Positions 36,226-45,592 of a DNA stretch of 64,000 nucleotides are shown here, piece after piece. This stretch comes from Lacrimispora sphenoides (lineage in GTDB: Bacteria > Bacillota > Clostridia > Lachnospirales > Lachnospiraceae). A program made the translations under genes and the position numbers. Where the stretch lies: assembly GCF_900105215.1 (NCBI RefSeq), contig NZ_FOIP01000002.1:2170001-2234000 (forward strand). The letters are read 5' to 3'. Each line of letters starts with the position of its first letter. Positions within the stretch are counted from its first letter, which is position 1. The notes beneath the pieces are model-generated. The model was not told where the DNA came from and did not search any database. It worked only from the letters and a program-made list of their open reading frames with translations.

Positions 36226-37298
36226 GATATCACCTCCTGGGTCTTAGCATCGTATACGCCTACCGCACTGATATCAAAGTTCACCCGCACTTCCTGACCG
36301 TCCGGCCGCAAGTCGCTGGCATCCTTTGTGTATTCATTCAATTGAATGGTCTGCCCGTTGTTCAGCTGTATTTCATACTCAATGAAATCTCCCAGGAAAG
36401 TGGAAATGACGATCTTACCGGGAAGCCCTTCCTTTTCATCGAAAAACAACTGCTCCGGCCTTGCAGAAATGATCCCATTTCCTTTGTAGGCGGATTTCAG
36501 CTTACATGTCAAGCTGCATTCCCCCTTAATATTTAATACGGCTTTCTCCGGATCGCTTCCATCCACTTCACAGTCAATAAAATTAGATACTCCGATGAAT
36601 CCGGCTACAAAGGTATTCGCCGGCTTCTTATAAATCTCTTCCGGAGATCCTACCTGCATGATGTTGCCTTCCTTCATGACTGCGATCCGGTCAGAAATAG
36701 CCAGAGCTTCCTCCTGATCGTGGGTAACGTAAATGGTGGTGATCCCAAGCCGTCTCTGCAGCTTTTTAATTACCGTTCTCATCTGTACTCTGAGCTTTGC
36801 ATCTAAGTTGGATAAGGGCTCATCCATGAGAAGCACCCCCGGCTCAATGACAAATGCCCTTGCAAGAGCCACCCTCTGCTGCTGGCCGCCGGAAAGCTCA
36901 TTGGGTTTCCTGTCCTTTAGATTTTTGATCTGTACCAGGTCTAGGGCTTCCTCCACCTTGCCGGAAATCTGATCTTTTGGATATTTTTTTGCTTTCAGAC
37001 CGTAAGCCACATTCTCCGCCACGGTCAGATGGGGAAAGATGGCGTAGTTCTGGAACACCATTCCGATATCCCTCTTGTGGGCATCCAAGTTGTTGATTAC
37101 CCTGTCATCAAAGCAAATCTCACCGCCATCCACTGTATTAAATCCTGCTATCATACGAAGCAGAGTTGTCTTACCGCATCCGGAGGGACCAAGTAATGTG
37201 AAAAATTCTCCCGGCTTCATCTCCAGATCCACCCCATTAAGTGCTGTAAAATCACCGTATTTTTTCACGGCCTGTTTAATAATTACTGCATGGCTCAT
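36219..37298 (-). CDS. AfuC/FbpC-like ABC transporter ATPase
   Basis: The 359-residue ATPase has Walker A GPSGCGKTT, Q-loop FQNYAIF, signature [14 protein letters not shown], Walker B VLLMDEPLSNLD and H-loop VTHDQEEAL, then a TOBE-type regulatory domain from about residue 240. It is the CUT1/Fe3+/PotA class. It lies between binding protein and permease. Confidence 0.9.
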   Translation of the reverse strand: MSHAVIIKQAVKKYGDFTALNGVDLEMKPGEFFTLLGPSGCGKTTLLRMIAGFNTVDGGEICFDDRVINNLDAHKRDIGMVFQNYAIFPHLTVAENVAYGLKAKKYPKDQISGKVEEALDLVQIKNLKDRKPNELSGGQQQRVALARAFVIEPGVLLMDEPLSNLDAKLRVQMRTVIKKLQRRLGITTIYVTHDQEEALAISDRIAVMKEGNIMQVGSPEEIYKKPANTFVAGFIGVSNFIDCEVDGSDPEKAVLNIKGECSLTCKLKSAYKGNGIISARPEQLFFDEKEGLPGKIVISTFLGDFIEYEIQLNNGQTIQLNEYTKDASDLRPDGQEVRVNFDISAVGVYDAKTQEVISW

Positions 37299-37346
37299 AC
37301 CTTTCGTTCCTCCTTAAACCTTCGTTGCATTTCTGTCTGTTACAGT

Positions 37347-37386
37347 AAAAGACTGTCCTGTCCCCGAAGGGCCGGGACAGTCTTTT
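37347..37386 (-). terminator. Intercistronic hairpin after the binding protein
   Basis: AAAAGACTGTCC (37347-37358) pairs with its complement (37375-37386). On the minus strand it sits between the binding protein stop and the ATPase start with a short T-run, so it probably gives partial termination and more binding protein than ATPase. Confidence 0.75.
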
Positions 37387-37414
37387 TCGTCAGAATGTAT
37401 TCCTATCCTTTTTA

Positions 37415-38530
37415 TTAGTCGACCATAATGTCATTGAATTTCTCAATAATAGCTTCCTTCTCATTTGCTGCCCAGTCAAAATCATAATCTACCAGCACGA
37501 TATCCTGTAATTTAGCCATTCCTTCGCCTACTTCCATGTCGCTTCTTACCGGACGGCGTCCCCAGTTCTTGCTCTGCTCTGTCTGGCACTCTTTTGATGT
37601 AACGAAATCGATGAACAGCTTTGCATTCTCCTCATTGGGAGCGCCCTTTACAAGAGCTACACCATCTGGTACTGCACTGGTTCCGTCTTTGGGATATACG
37701 AATCCAACCGAAGGATCATCTTTATACTGAACTGCGGATTTCTCAAGGGTCAGACCTACGTAAAACTCACCGTCTGCAACCATCTTGTGGCACTTACCGG
37801 AAGAGTCAACAATCTTTCCATCCAGATTGTCATATAATTTCTTGATGAAATCCCAGCCGTCTTCCTTGCCGCCATGGCCCAGGATCATGGTACAAAGCTG
37901 TGTGTACGCGGAGCCGGACTTAGATGGCAGGCAGTATGCGATCTTGCCTTTCCATTCAGGCTTTGTCAAATCTTCCCATGTCTCGGGAATGGCAAGGCCA
38001 TCCTTCTCGATTAAGTTCTTGTTATAAAAAATGACCATAGGCAGTGGGCTTTCACCGATCCACATGTCCTGGGTGTCCTTATAAGCATCGCCGATGAACT
38101 CGTCATTGGCACATACATAGGGAGCGAAATGATCCTTAAACGCTGCCAGTGAGTCTGCACCGCCGCCCCACAATACGTCTGCAATAGGGTTAGCTGACTC
38201 CGCTGCAATACGGTTGCACAGTTCTCCTGTGCCGGCCGCAACAACTTCCACCTTAACATTTGGATACTTTTCCATGAATAAGTTCACGCCTGCATTGAGC
38301 GGGTCCGCATCATGGGGAGAATATACGACAACGGTTCCTTTGTAATCCTCCGGTGCCTTTGCTGCGTCTGCTCCGTCCTTGGACTCCTCTGCCTTTGTTT
38401 CGGCAGAAGCCGTCGTCTCTGCCGTCTGGGGAGCTGCCGTTGTTTCTGCAGGTTTTCCGCCACCGCTGCAGGCAGATAAGCTTAATGCCGCCAGTGCTGC
38501 CAGTGAAGCTGTTAATAATCTTTTTTTCAT
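37415..38530 (-). CDS. AfuA-like ABC substrate-binding lipoprotein
   Basis: The 371-residue protein has a lipoprotein signal ending LSACSGGG, a Thr/Ala/Glu-rich linker (residues 25-60) and a binding domain starting VVVYSPHDADPLNAGV. ADVLWGGGADS, MVIFYNKNLI, WKGKIAYCLPSKSGSAY and AVPDGVALVKGAPN match the AfuA/FbpA class. AfuA binds hexose phosphates, FbpA ferric ions; the loss of the FbpA tyrosine pair is not checked here. First gene of the transporter operon, with a well-placed GAGAGG site. Confidence 0.85.
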   Translation of the reverse strand: MKKRLLTASLAALAALSLSACSGGGKPAETTAAPQTAETTASAETKAEESKDGADAAKAPEDYKGTVVVYSPHDADPLNAGVNLFMEKYPNVKVEVVAAGTGELCNRIAAESANPIADVLWGGGADSLAAFKDHFAPYVCANDEFIGDAYKDTQDMWIGESPLPMVIFYNKNLIEKDGLAIPETWEDLTKPEWKGKIAYCLPSKSGSAYTQLCTMILGHGGKEDGWDFIKKLYDNLDGKIVDSSGKCHKMVADGEFYVGLTLEKSAVQYKDDPSVGFVYPKDGTSAVPDGVALVKGAPNEENAKLFIDFVTSKECQTEQSKNWGRRPVRSDMEVGEGMAKLQDIVLVDYDFDWAANEKEAIIEKFNDIMVD

Positions 38531-38788
38531 AAATAACCTCTCCTTTATTAAATTATTTTAGTTCACGCTTATATGGAAATGTTTAATTCCTATGGTCTAA
38601 TTATAAGGTTTTGATGTGCACTTTTCCATTTAATATTCTTACATTTCTTTTGTCATCCTGAACTTTTGCACTATTTTTCATTGTTATTGCAAACATACAT
38701 GTACACAATACATAACTCCAACCCATGAAAGCCGCCCGGCGCCACTGGATCAGATCACATGCCTGTCATCTTGTTCTCAAAAAAATAA

Positions 38789-38806
38789 GCCGCCAAAAAT
38801 GGCGGC
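38789..38806 (-). terminator. Terminator of the VOC/ABC exporter operon
   Basis: GCCGCC and GGCGGC arms with a 6-base loop, followed by seven Ts on the minus strand, start 6 bases after the VOC-like stop codon. Confidence 0.85.
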
Positions 38807-38811
38807 CTAAT

Positions 38812-39447
38812 TTATATTTCCCTAACTGCATATTCAAATTCCAGATCTTTAATTCCTCTCCCTATAAACAGGGTCAATACAGGATCGTCACATAGTTCCT
38901 TGATAATTGGTATCAACTCTTCCCTCGTTCCGAAGGATATGTTCTTAATTCTTCTTATACCGTTCGGGTGTATAAAGTTCACAGGTTTCGGATCAATGTT
39001 AAAATAAGTCATAAGGAAAGGAAGCTGCATCTCATCCGGAAACAGGCACGTAAACCGTAATTTTCTTCCCTTGGTATCATTCCTCCGTGAAAGCATTTCA
39101 AAATATCCCTGCTTATACTTTTCCAGGATCCCCTTTTCTTCCCTTAAATCTGTTTTATAGTTCTCAAGGGCGACTCCGCATGGGCCCCCTTTATGGTTAT
39201 CCCAATCATTCAGGCGGTCTGCCAATTTGCTTTTTCCGAACATTCGCAAAATCCTCTTCATGATTTCCGGCATTCCGGTTGAAGCAAGCAGTTCCAGATA
39301 GGGACCTTCGGAAAAATAAATAATTGCATTATATGGTTTTTTCTTTGTCCCATATTCCACTACGAATCCCTTTTCCTTATATTCTTTTACTGCCCGGTGC
39401 AAGTCATCTACCTTATATACAATATGGCTGGTTTTCACCTGGATCAC
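38812..39447 (-). CDS. VOC/glyoxalase-like domain protein
   Basis: The 211-residue protein starts SHIVYKVDDLHRAVKEYKEK and has YFSEGPYLELL near residue 50, the pattern of VOC-fold (glyoxalase_3-like) proteins. A clear set of metal ligands is not evident, so catalysis is uncertain. It lies 33 bases after the second ABC exporter gene and ends at the terminator, so it belongs to that operon. Confidence 0.7.
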   Translation of the reverse strand: MIQVKTSHIVYKVDDLHRAVKEYKEKGFVVEYGTKKKPYNAIIYFSEGPYLELLASTGMPEIMKRILRMFGKSKLADRLNDWDNHKGGPCGVALENYKTDLREEKGILEKYKQGYFEMLSRRNDTKGRKLRFTCLFPDEMQLPFLMTYFNIDPKPVNFIHPNGIRRIKNISFGTREELIPIIKELCDDPVLTLFIGRGIKDLEFEYAVREI

Positions 39448-39479
39448 TCCTCCTATCTGTTATGGGGTAATTTTACCCC

Positions 39480-41231
39480 TTAGACACTCCATCCCAGGCT
39501 TTCCTGCTGGATCCTATACAGCCTTTCATAAAGCCCCTTGTTGTTCATCAGTTCCTCATGAGTACCTTCCTCAGCCAGTCTGCCTTCATTGAGCACGATA
39601 ATCTTATCCGCCCCTGATATGGTCCTTAAACGGTGAGCAATGACGATTACCGTTTTGCCTTCGATCAGCCTGGAAATTGCCTGCTGGATCAGCGCTTCAT
39701 TCTCTGGATCAAGGGAGGCGGTTGCCTCATCTAAAAGTACGATAGGTGCATTTTTTAACAGGGCCCGGGCAATGGAGATACGCTGCCGTTCCCCTCCAGA
39801 AAGTGTGCTGCCGTTTTCTCCAAGCGTTGTCTCATATCCCTGGGGCATAGCGCTTATAAATCCGTCACAGCAGGCGGCCTTTGCCGCTTCCATAACCTGT
39901 TCCTCCGTAGCCTCCATGTTTCCGATGCGGATATTATTATAGACTGTATCGTTAAACAGCACCACATCCTGGAATACAAAAGACATATAGCTCATCAGAT
40001 GTTCCGGATCCAGGGTTTTCACATCAATTCCGCCAATCTTCACGCTGCCCTCATTCACATCCCAGAACCGGGCGATCAGCCTTGAGATGGTGCTTTTCCC
40101 ACAGCCGGAAGGGCCCACCAGAGCCGTGATGGCGTCGGAGGGAATGGATACGGACAGGTTTTTGATCACCCTGTCTTCCCGGGATTTTTCCATGTTATAG
40201 CCAAAGGTAACATTCTCAAATTCAATATTCCAGTGTTTCAGAGGCTTAACGCCCTCACCATCCATGACCGGAACAGCCATAAGGGTACGCATCCGTTTTG
40301 TGGCAATCCGATGGTAAAACAATTCCGGCAAAAGGGTAAATTCCACAAGGACCGGGCCGTAAATCCTGACGACGATGACAAAGAACATGAGCATGGGGAT
40401 GAGCTGGATGCTGCCCCCTGTCAGCAGATAGGTTCCGACAAAAACGGTCAGCCCCACACCTGCCTGTAAAATCATCTGAGCTCCGGTGACAAAAGTTCCG
40501 GTGACAAATTCCATTTTGATTGCCATTTTCTTCATCAGGCGCAGAGCATCATCTAGCGCCGAAAATTTTGAACCGTCTAAGCCACAGGCTTTTATAACCT
40601 TAATCCCCTCTAAATACTCCTGCACCTGATCGGAAGCTTTCAGTTTTGCTTCCACCTGCTTCTCGCTTAATCTTGCCTGAATCTTTTTACTGCCTAAGAT
40701 GACAAGCAGCGCAGCTGGTACAGTGATGAATACGGAAAGAGCCATTCTCCAGTCAAAAAGAGCCATCATCACACAGATAATAGAAATGGAAATAGCATTG
40801 GCACTCAGCTGAGGGATGACGTGGCTCAACACATGCTCCGTAGTGGAACAATCAGCCATAATGTTTGTGGTCAGCTCGGAAAGGTCCTTTGCGTTAAAAA
40901 AGCTCATAGGCAGCTTCCGGATCCGTTCTGCAACACTGATCCTGGAATTTTCTGCTTCCAGATAAGAAGTGACATAGGTTTTTTTATAGTCGTTTTTACT
41001 TGCAAGAAATACAAGCACTGCAGAGACAAGGCCGCATCCGAATAAAAACCACATCCTCGTCCAGGAAATCTCCTGGGCCATCATCGGCTTTAAAAGCTCG
41101 GCAAAAACCTGAATGGTCACTGCAAAGGGAAACATGAGTGACAGATTCGTGATTGTGCAGGCGACAATGGCCTTCTTTAAATCCTTGTAGCCTTTATCCG
41201 TAAGCATCAGTGATTCCTTCCAATTATACAT
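39480..41231 (-). CDS. ABC exporter half-transporter, subunit 2
   Basis: The 583-residue protein has six membrane segments followed by an ATPase domain: Walker A GPSGCGKST, Q-loop FQDVVLF, signature LSGGERQRISIARA, Walker B IVLLDEATASLDPE and H-loop IAHRL. It overlaps the partner gene by 8 bases, so both chains probably form a heterodimer. Such TetR-linked pairs export drugs or, in IrtAB-like cases, move siderophores; the cargo is unknown. Confidence 0.88.
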   Translation of the reverse strand: MYNWKESLMLTDKGYKDLKKAIVACTITNLSLMFPFAVTIQVFAELLKPMMAQEISWTRMWFLFGCGLVSAVLVFLASKNDYKKTYVTSYLEAENSRISVAERIRKLPMSFFNAKDLSELTTNIMADCSTTEHVLSHVIPQLSANAISISIICVMMALFDWRMALSVFITVPAALLVILGSKKIQARLSEKQVEAKLKASDQVQEYLEGIKVIKACGLDGSKFSALDDALRLMKKMAIKMEFVTGTFVTGAQMILQAGVGLTVFVGTYLLTGGSIQLIPMLMFFVIVVRIYGPVLVEFTLLPELFYHRIATKRMRTLMAVPVMDGEGVKPLKHWNIEFENVTFGYNMEKSREDRVIKNLSVSIPSDAITALVGPSGCGKSTISRLIARFWDVNEGSVKIGGIDVKTLDPEHLMSYMSFVFQDVVLFNDTVYNNIRIGNMEATEEQVMEAAKAACCDGFISAMPQGYETTLGENGSTLSGGERQRISIARALLKNAPIVLLDEATASLDPENEALIQQAISRLIEGKTVIVIAHRLRTISGADKIIVLNEGRLAEEGTHEELMNNKGLYERLYRIQQESLGWSV

Positions 41232-43047
41232 GTTCTTTCACCCCCTTTCTATCCATCTTCCAGTCAAGAGCTTTCGTATATACATTCCACATATCAGAAT
41301 ATTTCCCCCGTTTTTCCAGTAATTCATCATGCCTGCCCTGCTCCATAAGGCAGCCCTTGTCTACTACTATGATTTTATCCGCGCTGCGGATGGTTGACAG
41401 GCGATGGGCAATCATGATTACCGTCTTCCCATGCATCAGCTTCTGAAACGCCTGCTGGATCAAATGTTCGTTCTCTGGATCGGAAAATGCTGTTGCCTCA
41501 TCTAAAAGAACAATTGGAGCGTCTTTTACAATGGCTCTGGCAATTGCAATGCGCTGCTGCTCTCCGCCTGAGAGATGGACGCCCTTTGCACCTATGACCG
41601 TATGATATTTTTCCGGCAGCTTTTCAATGAACTCATGGCACTGTGCCGCCTTTGCCGCAGCAACCACCTGCGCATCAGTGGCACTCTGATTCCCCAAACG
41701 GATATTATCCATAATGCTTTGCTTAAAGAGAAACACATCCTGGAATACAAAGCTGACCTTTTCCATCAGATATTCATTTCTCATATCCCGTACGTCAACG
41801 CCTCCGATTTTGATCCTTCCCTCTGTTACATCGAAAAAACGTGGAATGAGATGGGCAATGGTGCTTTTGCCGCCGCCGGATGGACCAACGATTGCGGTGA
41901 TCTGATTTTCCTCCGCCCGGAAAGAAATGTCAGAAAGTGCCTGGGCCTCCTGACCGGCATAAGAGAAGGATACGCTTTCAAATACAATCTCATGACTGGA
42001 AATTTCCTTCGGTCTCTGGGGATTCTTAAGGGGAGGCGTATTCAGAATTTCATCCATTCGCTCCACACCGCCAATGATCTGCATCCCGCTGGTAGAAACA
42101 TACATGATCTTCATCAAAACAGAGGCAATGGATGGCACAAAGATCAGGTAAAAGATAAAAGTGGCTGCATAACCAGGATAATCCGTTGTATGCAGTCCGA
42201 TCAGAATACCAACCGGGATCAGGAATAAATAAATGTTATTGATGACCGTTTGAAAAGCGGACATATAGTTTTCCCAGCTCATGGTATAAGGAATGACCAT
42301 TCGGGTGTATTCCTTAATGGCGCTGTGCATCCGGCGGAAGGAGAACACCGTTTGCTTAAACGCCTTGACTACAGTGATTCCACGGACATACTCCACGGAT
42401 GCATTGTTCATATCCTCCAGGGCGCTCTGGTAGTTTGCCATCATGGTTTTCGCCCCGTCATTGCCATAGGCTTTAATCTGGATTGCAAAGGCAATGACAA
42501 TGCCAACCACAGCCGCAAGCCCAAATCGCCAGTCTACTGCCAGAAGAATGATGAACATGACCACCGGAGCTACAAAGGAAGCCACCAGATCAGGAAGCTG
42601 GTGGGCAATGAATCCTTCGATTTTCTCAATGTTTTCATCCATGATCTTACGCAGTTTACCGCTGCCGACCAGCATATGAAATCCCAGAGGCAATCCGGCA
42701 AGGTGGGAAGCAAAGTTCACTTTCAGCTCATACAGCGTACCAAAAGCGGCAAGGTGGGAACATATCAAAGCTGCAAAGTACAGCAATACATTAAGAAGGA
42801 TTCCCCCAAAGGCCAGCCACCCGAACCCAACCGTTCTTTGCAGATCAAGATTCTCAAAGTCAGGGAATACTCCCATGACTTCCCTCACCACAAAGTAAAT
42901 GGCGATATAAGGCACAAACGAGGCGATAGATGCCAGCGCCGATAAGATCACCGAGGAGACCATAAGAGGCTTTTTGGTAGCCGCAAGCTCCATCAACCTT
43001 GCCATGCCGGTTTTGGGCCTGGCAGCCGCAGAATTAATTTGTTTCAT
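41224..43047 (-). CDS. ABC exporter half-transporter, subunit 1
   Basis: The 607-residue partner has an N-terminal six-helix domain and an ATPase with GPSGGGKST, LSGGEQQRIAIARA and IVLLDEATAFSDPE. The D-loop reads FSDPE where the partner has the usual SLDPE, an asymmetry common in heterodimers. It is the first gene of the exporter operon, 129 bases after the TetR gene, behind a palindrome that may be the operator. Confidence 0.88.
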   Translation of the reverse strand: MKQINSAAARPKTGMARLMELAATKKPLMVSSVILSALASIASFVPYIAIYFVVREVMGVFPDFENLDLQRTVGFGWLAFGGILLNVLLYFAALICSHLAAFGTLYELKVNFASHLAGLPLGFHMLVGSGKLRKIMDENIEKIEGFIAHQLPDLVASFVAPVVMFIILLAVDWRFGLAAVVGIVIAFAIQIKAYGNDGAKTMMANYQSALEDMNNASVEYVRGITVVKAFKQTVFSFRRMHSAIKEYTRMVIPYTMSWENYMSAFQTVINNIYLFLIPVGILIGLHTTDYPGYAATFIFYLIFVPSIASVLMKIMYVSTSGMQIIGGVERMDEILNTPPLKNPQRPKEISSHEIVFESVSFSYAGQEAQALSDISFRAEENQITAIVGPSGGGKSTIAHLIPRFFDVTEGRIKIGGVDVRDMRNEYLMEKVSFVFQDVFLFKQSIMDNIRLGNQSATDAQVVAAAKAAQCHEFIEKLPEKYHTVIGAKGVHLSGGEQQRIAIARAIVKDAPIVLLDEATAFSDPENEHLIQQAFQKLMHGKTVIMIAHRLSTIRSADKIIVVDKGCLMEQGRHDELLEKRGKYSDMWNVYTKALDWKMDRKGVKEHV

Positions 43048-43108
43048 GATAAACCACCTTTCTAGGTAAAATGTAACTGCTTTTTAATAGCAACTCCCTG
43101 TATCAAAT

Positions 43109-43128
43109 TGGTTAGCTTAAACTAACCA
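43109..43128. promoter_or_regulatory. Palindrome upstream of the ABC exporter
   Basis: TGGTTAG (43109-43115) and CTAACCA (43122-43128) are perfect inverted arms six bases apart, 62 bases before the exporter start. Size and place fit a TetR-family operator. Confidence 0.6.
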
Positions 43129-43176
43129 TTATGTAAAACTTTTTTGTTCGAAGGAACCGAAAACAGCTCCACTACA

Positions 43177-43794
43177 TCAAAGTCCCATAATCTTCTTCCA
43201 CCCTGCGTGCTGGAAGGTCCCCAGAACCAGCGAGTAGGAAAGAGCTTTTTCCCTTGGGACATCATGGGCCACAAACTCTAAAATATGCTGGAAAAATGAT
43301 CGGGATAAGATGTGGATCAAGGTGCCGTCAATATCCATAACCTCATGCCCCGATTCTTTCATGGCATTGATAAAATCCCAGCTTGATTTCTCTTCGATTT
43401 TAACCAGCTGAGCGAAATAGCTATCACAACCTCCCGCGCTGTTCTTACAAAAAAACAGCTTGAATATATCAAACCGGTCATAAATATAGTTGATCATCCA
43501 GGGAATCGTATCATCGGTAATATGATCCAGGGAAGCCGCCTGCTCACCGGGAGACAGACCTGCAAATTCGTCATGAACCTGTCTGTACTTTTCCAGGAGC
43601 CCATCTGCCGCATCTCCGGTCAATGCATCAAAAAGCGCCTCCTTGCTTGGGAAATACCCATATATGGCTCCTGTTGTAACAGAAGCCTCCCTGGCAATCC
43701 TTCTTAGGGAAGCCCCCTCATAGCCATACTCCAAAAATTCCTTTCTGCCCGCCTCCAAAATGGCAAGATGTGTATCTTTTACCTGAGCGCTCAT
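43177..43794 (-). CDS. TetR/AcrR-family transcriptional regulator
   Basis: The 205-residue protein has an N-terminal helix-turn-helix (LRRIAREASVTTGAIYGYFPS, about residues 26-45 give the core) and an all-helical ligand domain with a CxxxxxxxC-containing patch near residue 118. It lies directly upstream of the exporter pair on the same strand, as is usual for a local repressor. A 12-bp palindrome lies just upstream of its own start. Confidence 0.9.
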   Translation of the reverse strand: MSAQVKDTHLAILEAGRKEFLEYGYEGASLRRIAREASVTTGAIYGYFPSKEALFDALTGDAADGLLEKYRQVHDEFAGLSPGEQAASLDHITDDTIPWMINYIYDRFDIFKLFFCKNSAGGCDSYFAQLVKIEEKSSWDFINAMKESGHEVMDIDGTLIHILSRSFFQHILEFVAHDVPREKALSYSLVLGTFQHAGWKKIMGL

Positions 43795-43816
43795 CGTTTC
43801 TCCCTTTTTATAACGC

Positions 43817-43828
43817 TGTTATATAACA
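43817..43828. promoter_or_regulatory. Perfect palindrome upstream of the TetR gene
   Basis: TGTTATATAACA lies 23 bases before the TetR start codon, a usual place for autoregulation. Its sequence differs from the palindrome before the exporter. Confidence 0.5.
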
Positions 43829-43850
43829 ATGCTATTATGAAATAAAAAAA

Positions 43851-43872
43851 GCAGGACGTCAAGACGCCCTGC
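43851..43872 (-). terminator. Terminator of the cysteine ABC transporter operon
   Basis: GCAGG..CGTC and GACG..CCTGC arms with one wobble pair and, on the minus strand, a run of seven Ts. It lies 65 bases after the binding protein stop. Confidence 0.8.
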
Positions 43873-43937
43873 CGGTTATTTTTCTCATTAAGTTCTTATT
43901 AAGCAGCTGATGATATTTTTTCTCAGTTTCTTGTATC

Positions 43938-44807
43938 TTAAACCTGGCCGCCTTCCACAACCAGATTTTCAGGATCGATCTCATCTCCATATACAGGCTT
44001 TAGAGTCTCCTCAAAATCCTTATGGAAGAACTGCTCCTTGCCAAGAGTTTCGATCTCGCTGTTGATCCAATCCAGAAGATCCTTATTTCCTTTCTGTACG
44101 GCCGGAGCAATGGTATCCAGATTTCCAATGGACTCAATTCCTACCGTGAATCCCTTATTCTGAAGAGCCCATGCAAGAACTTCCGTATTATCGGTAGAGA
44201 AGGCATCTCCTCTTCCGTCAAGAAGAGCGTCATAAGCTTCCTGATACTCATCAAACTTTAACAGCTTTATTTCCGGATGATTTTCGGAAAAATAAGTTTC
44301 AGCCGTAGTTCCCTTTACCACGATAAGGGTCTTATCCTTTAATTGTGCCACATCGTTAATCAGAGCTGCATCAGGAGATACGACACCAAGAGCCACCTTC
44401 ATATAAGGAAGTGCGAAATCCACCTGCTCCTTTCTCTCGTCAGTAACAGTGAAATTAGCCAAAATCACATCCACCTTGGCGGATTTTAAATATTCCACCC
44501 GGCTGGCAGCCTCTACATATACGAATTCAACCTTATCCTCACTTCCAAGTAAATCTTTTGCCAGCCGCTTTGCAAGATATACATCATAGCCCTGGATCTT
44601 TCCGTTGGAATCCACATATCCAAAAGGATTCTTGTCGCTGAATACGCCGATTTTAATGGTTCCGGATTCCTTGATCTCGGATAAGGTTCTTGCCTTTGCA
44701 GCTGCCCCTCCGGTGTTTCCTCCATTGTCCTTTGCCTGGCCGCAGCCTGCCAAAAGACCTGCCACCATAGTAATGCCTAATAATGCACCTAGTAATTTCT
44801 TCTTCAT
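43938..44807 (-). CDS. CjaA-like cysteine ABC substrate-binding lipoprotein
   Basis: ATG 44807 follows GGAGG; the frame is open 15 bases more. The 289-residue protein has a lipoprotein signal ending LLAGC and an SBP family 3 domain with IKIGVFSDKNPFGYVDSNGK, GYDVYLAKRLAKDLLG, AASRVEYLKSAKVDVILANF and DFALPYMKVALGV. These run closely parallel to Campylobacter CjaA, a cysteine receptor. Cysteine as ligand is further supported by the poly-Cys leader peptide at the start of the operon. The gene is last in the operon, after ATPase and permeases. Confidence 0.88.
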   Translation of the reverse strand: MKKKLLGALLGITMVAGLLAGCGQAKDNGGNTGGAAAKARTLSEIKESGTIKIGVFSDKNPFGYVDSNGKIQGYDVYLAKRLAKDLLGSEDKVEFVYVEAASRVEYLKSAKVDVILANFTVTDERKEQVDFALPYMKVALGVVSPDAALINDVAQLKDKTLIVVKGTTAETYFSENHPEIKLLKFDEYQEAYDALLDGRGDAFSTDNTEVLAWALQNKGFTVGIESIGNLDTIAPAVQKGNKDLLDWINSEIETLGKEQFFHKDFEETLKPVYGDEIDPENLVVEGGQV

Positions 44808-44835
44808 AATTACATCCTCCATTTCATTTTTTATT

Positions 44836-45588
44836 TTATAACGCTTCGTAATGAAACGTATTTAAAAACTGTTTTGCCCGCTCTGTCCGGGGTGAGGTGA
44901 AAAATTCATCCGGCAGGCTCTCTTCCACTACAACGCCATGATCCATGAACAGGACACGGTCAGCCACCGCCTTAGCAAATTCCATTTCATGTGTGACAAT
45001 GACCATGGTCATTCCGTCCTTTGCCAGTTCTAACACCACCTGCAGCACCTCCCGTACCATCTCCGGGTCCAGGGCTGCCGTGATCTCGTCTAAGAGCAGG
45101 ATCTCCGGATGCATGATAAGCGCCCGTACAATAGCCACTCTTTGCTTCTGCCCGCCGGAGAGCTGCCTGGGATAAGAATCCTTTTTATCCAGAAGCCCTA
45201 CTCTGGCCAGAAGCTGTTCTGCTTCCGCTGTCACCTCTTTTTTATCCCTTTTCTGCACCTTTATAGGAGCCAGAATAATATTTCCCAGAATGGTCTTATG
45301 TGGGAATAAATCGTAACTCTGGAATACCATGCCGATCTTCTGTCTTATTTCATAAACATCCCGTTTGCCCCTGTCAATGATCCGGTCCTTAAACTGAATG
45401 GTACCGGAATCAATAGGCTCTAGCATGTTGAGACATCGTAAAAAGGTACTTTTTCCGCAGCCGGAAGGTCCTACGACCACCACTACCTCTCCTTTTTCCA
45501 AGGTAAAGGAGATATCCTTTAAAACCGGCTGCCCGCTTTCGTAGGACTTCCTAAGATTCTCTGTCTTTAAAATCATTTCCTGACTCAT
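44836..45588 (-). CDS. Cysteine-type ABC transporter ATPase
   Basis: The 250-residue ATPase has GPSGCGKST, FQSYDLF, LSGGQKQRVAIVRA, ILLLDEITAALDP and VTHEM. Ile in place of Pro in the Walker B tail (DEITAALDP rather than DEPTSALDP) occurs in this subgroup. It lies between the permeases and the binding protein. Confidence 0.9.
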   Translation of the reverse strand: MSQEMILKTENLRKSYESGQPVLKDISFTLEKGEVVVVVGPSGCGKSTFLRCLNMLEPIDSGTIQFKDRIIDRGKRDVYEIRQKIGMVFQSYDLFPHKTILGNIILAPIKVQKRDKKEVTAEAEQLLARVGLLDKKDSYPRQLSGGQKQRVAIVRALIMHPEILLLDEITAALDPEMVREVLQVVLELAKDGMTMVIVTHEMEFAKAVADRVLFMDHGVVVEESLPDEFFTSPRTERAKQFLNTFHYEAL

Positions 45589-45592
45589 ATTA

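Noticed and set aside
34573..38530. Ferric iron ABC transporter
   Set aside because: The fold class allows it, but the adjacent mutase and HptARS-like sensor fit sugar phosphates better; kept only as an alternative.
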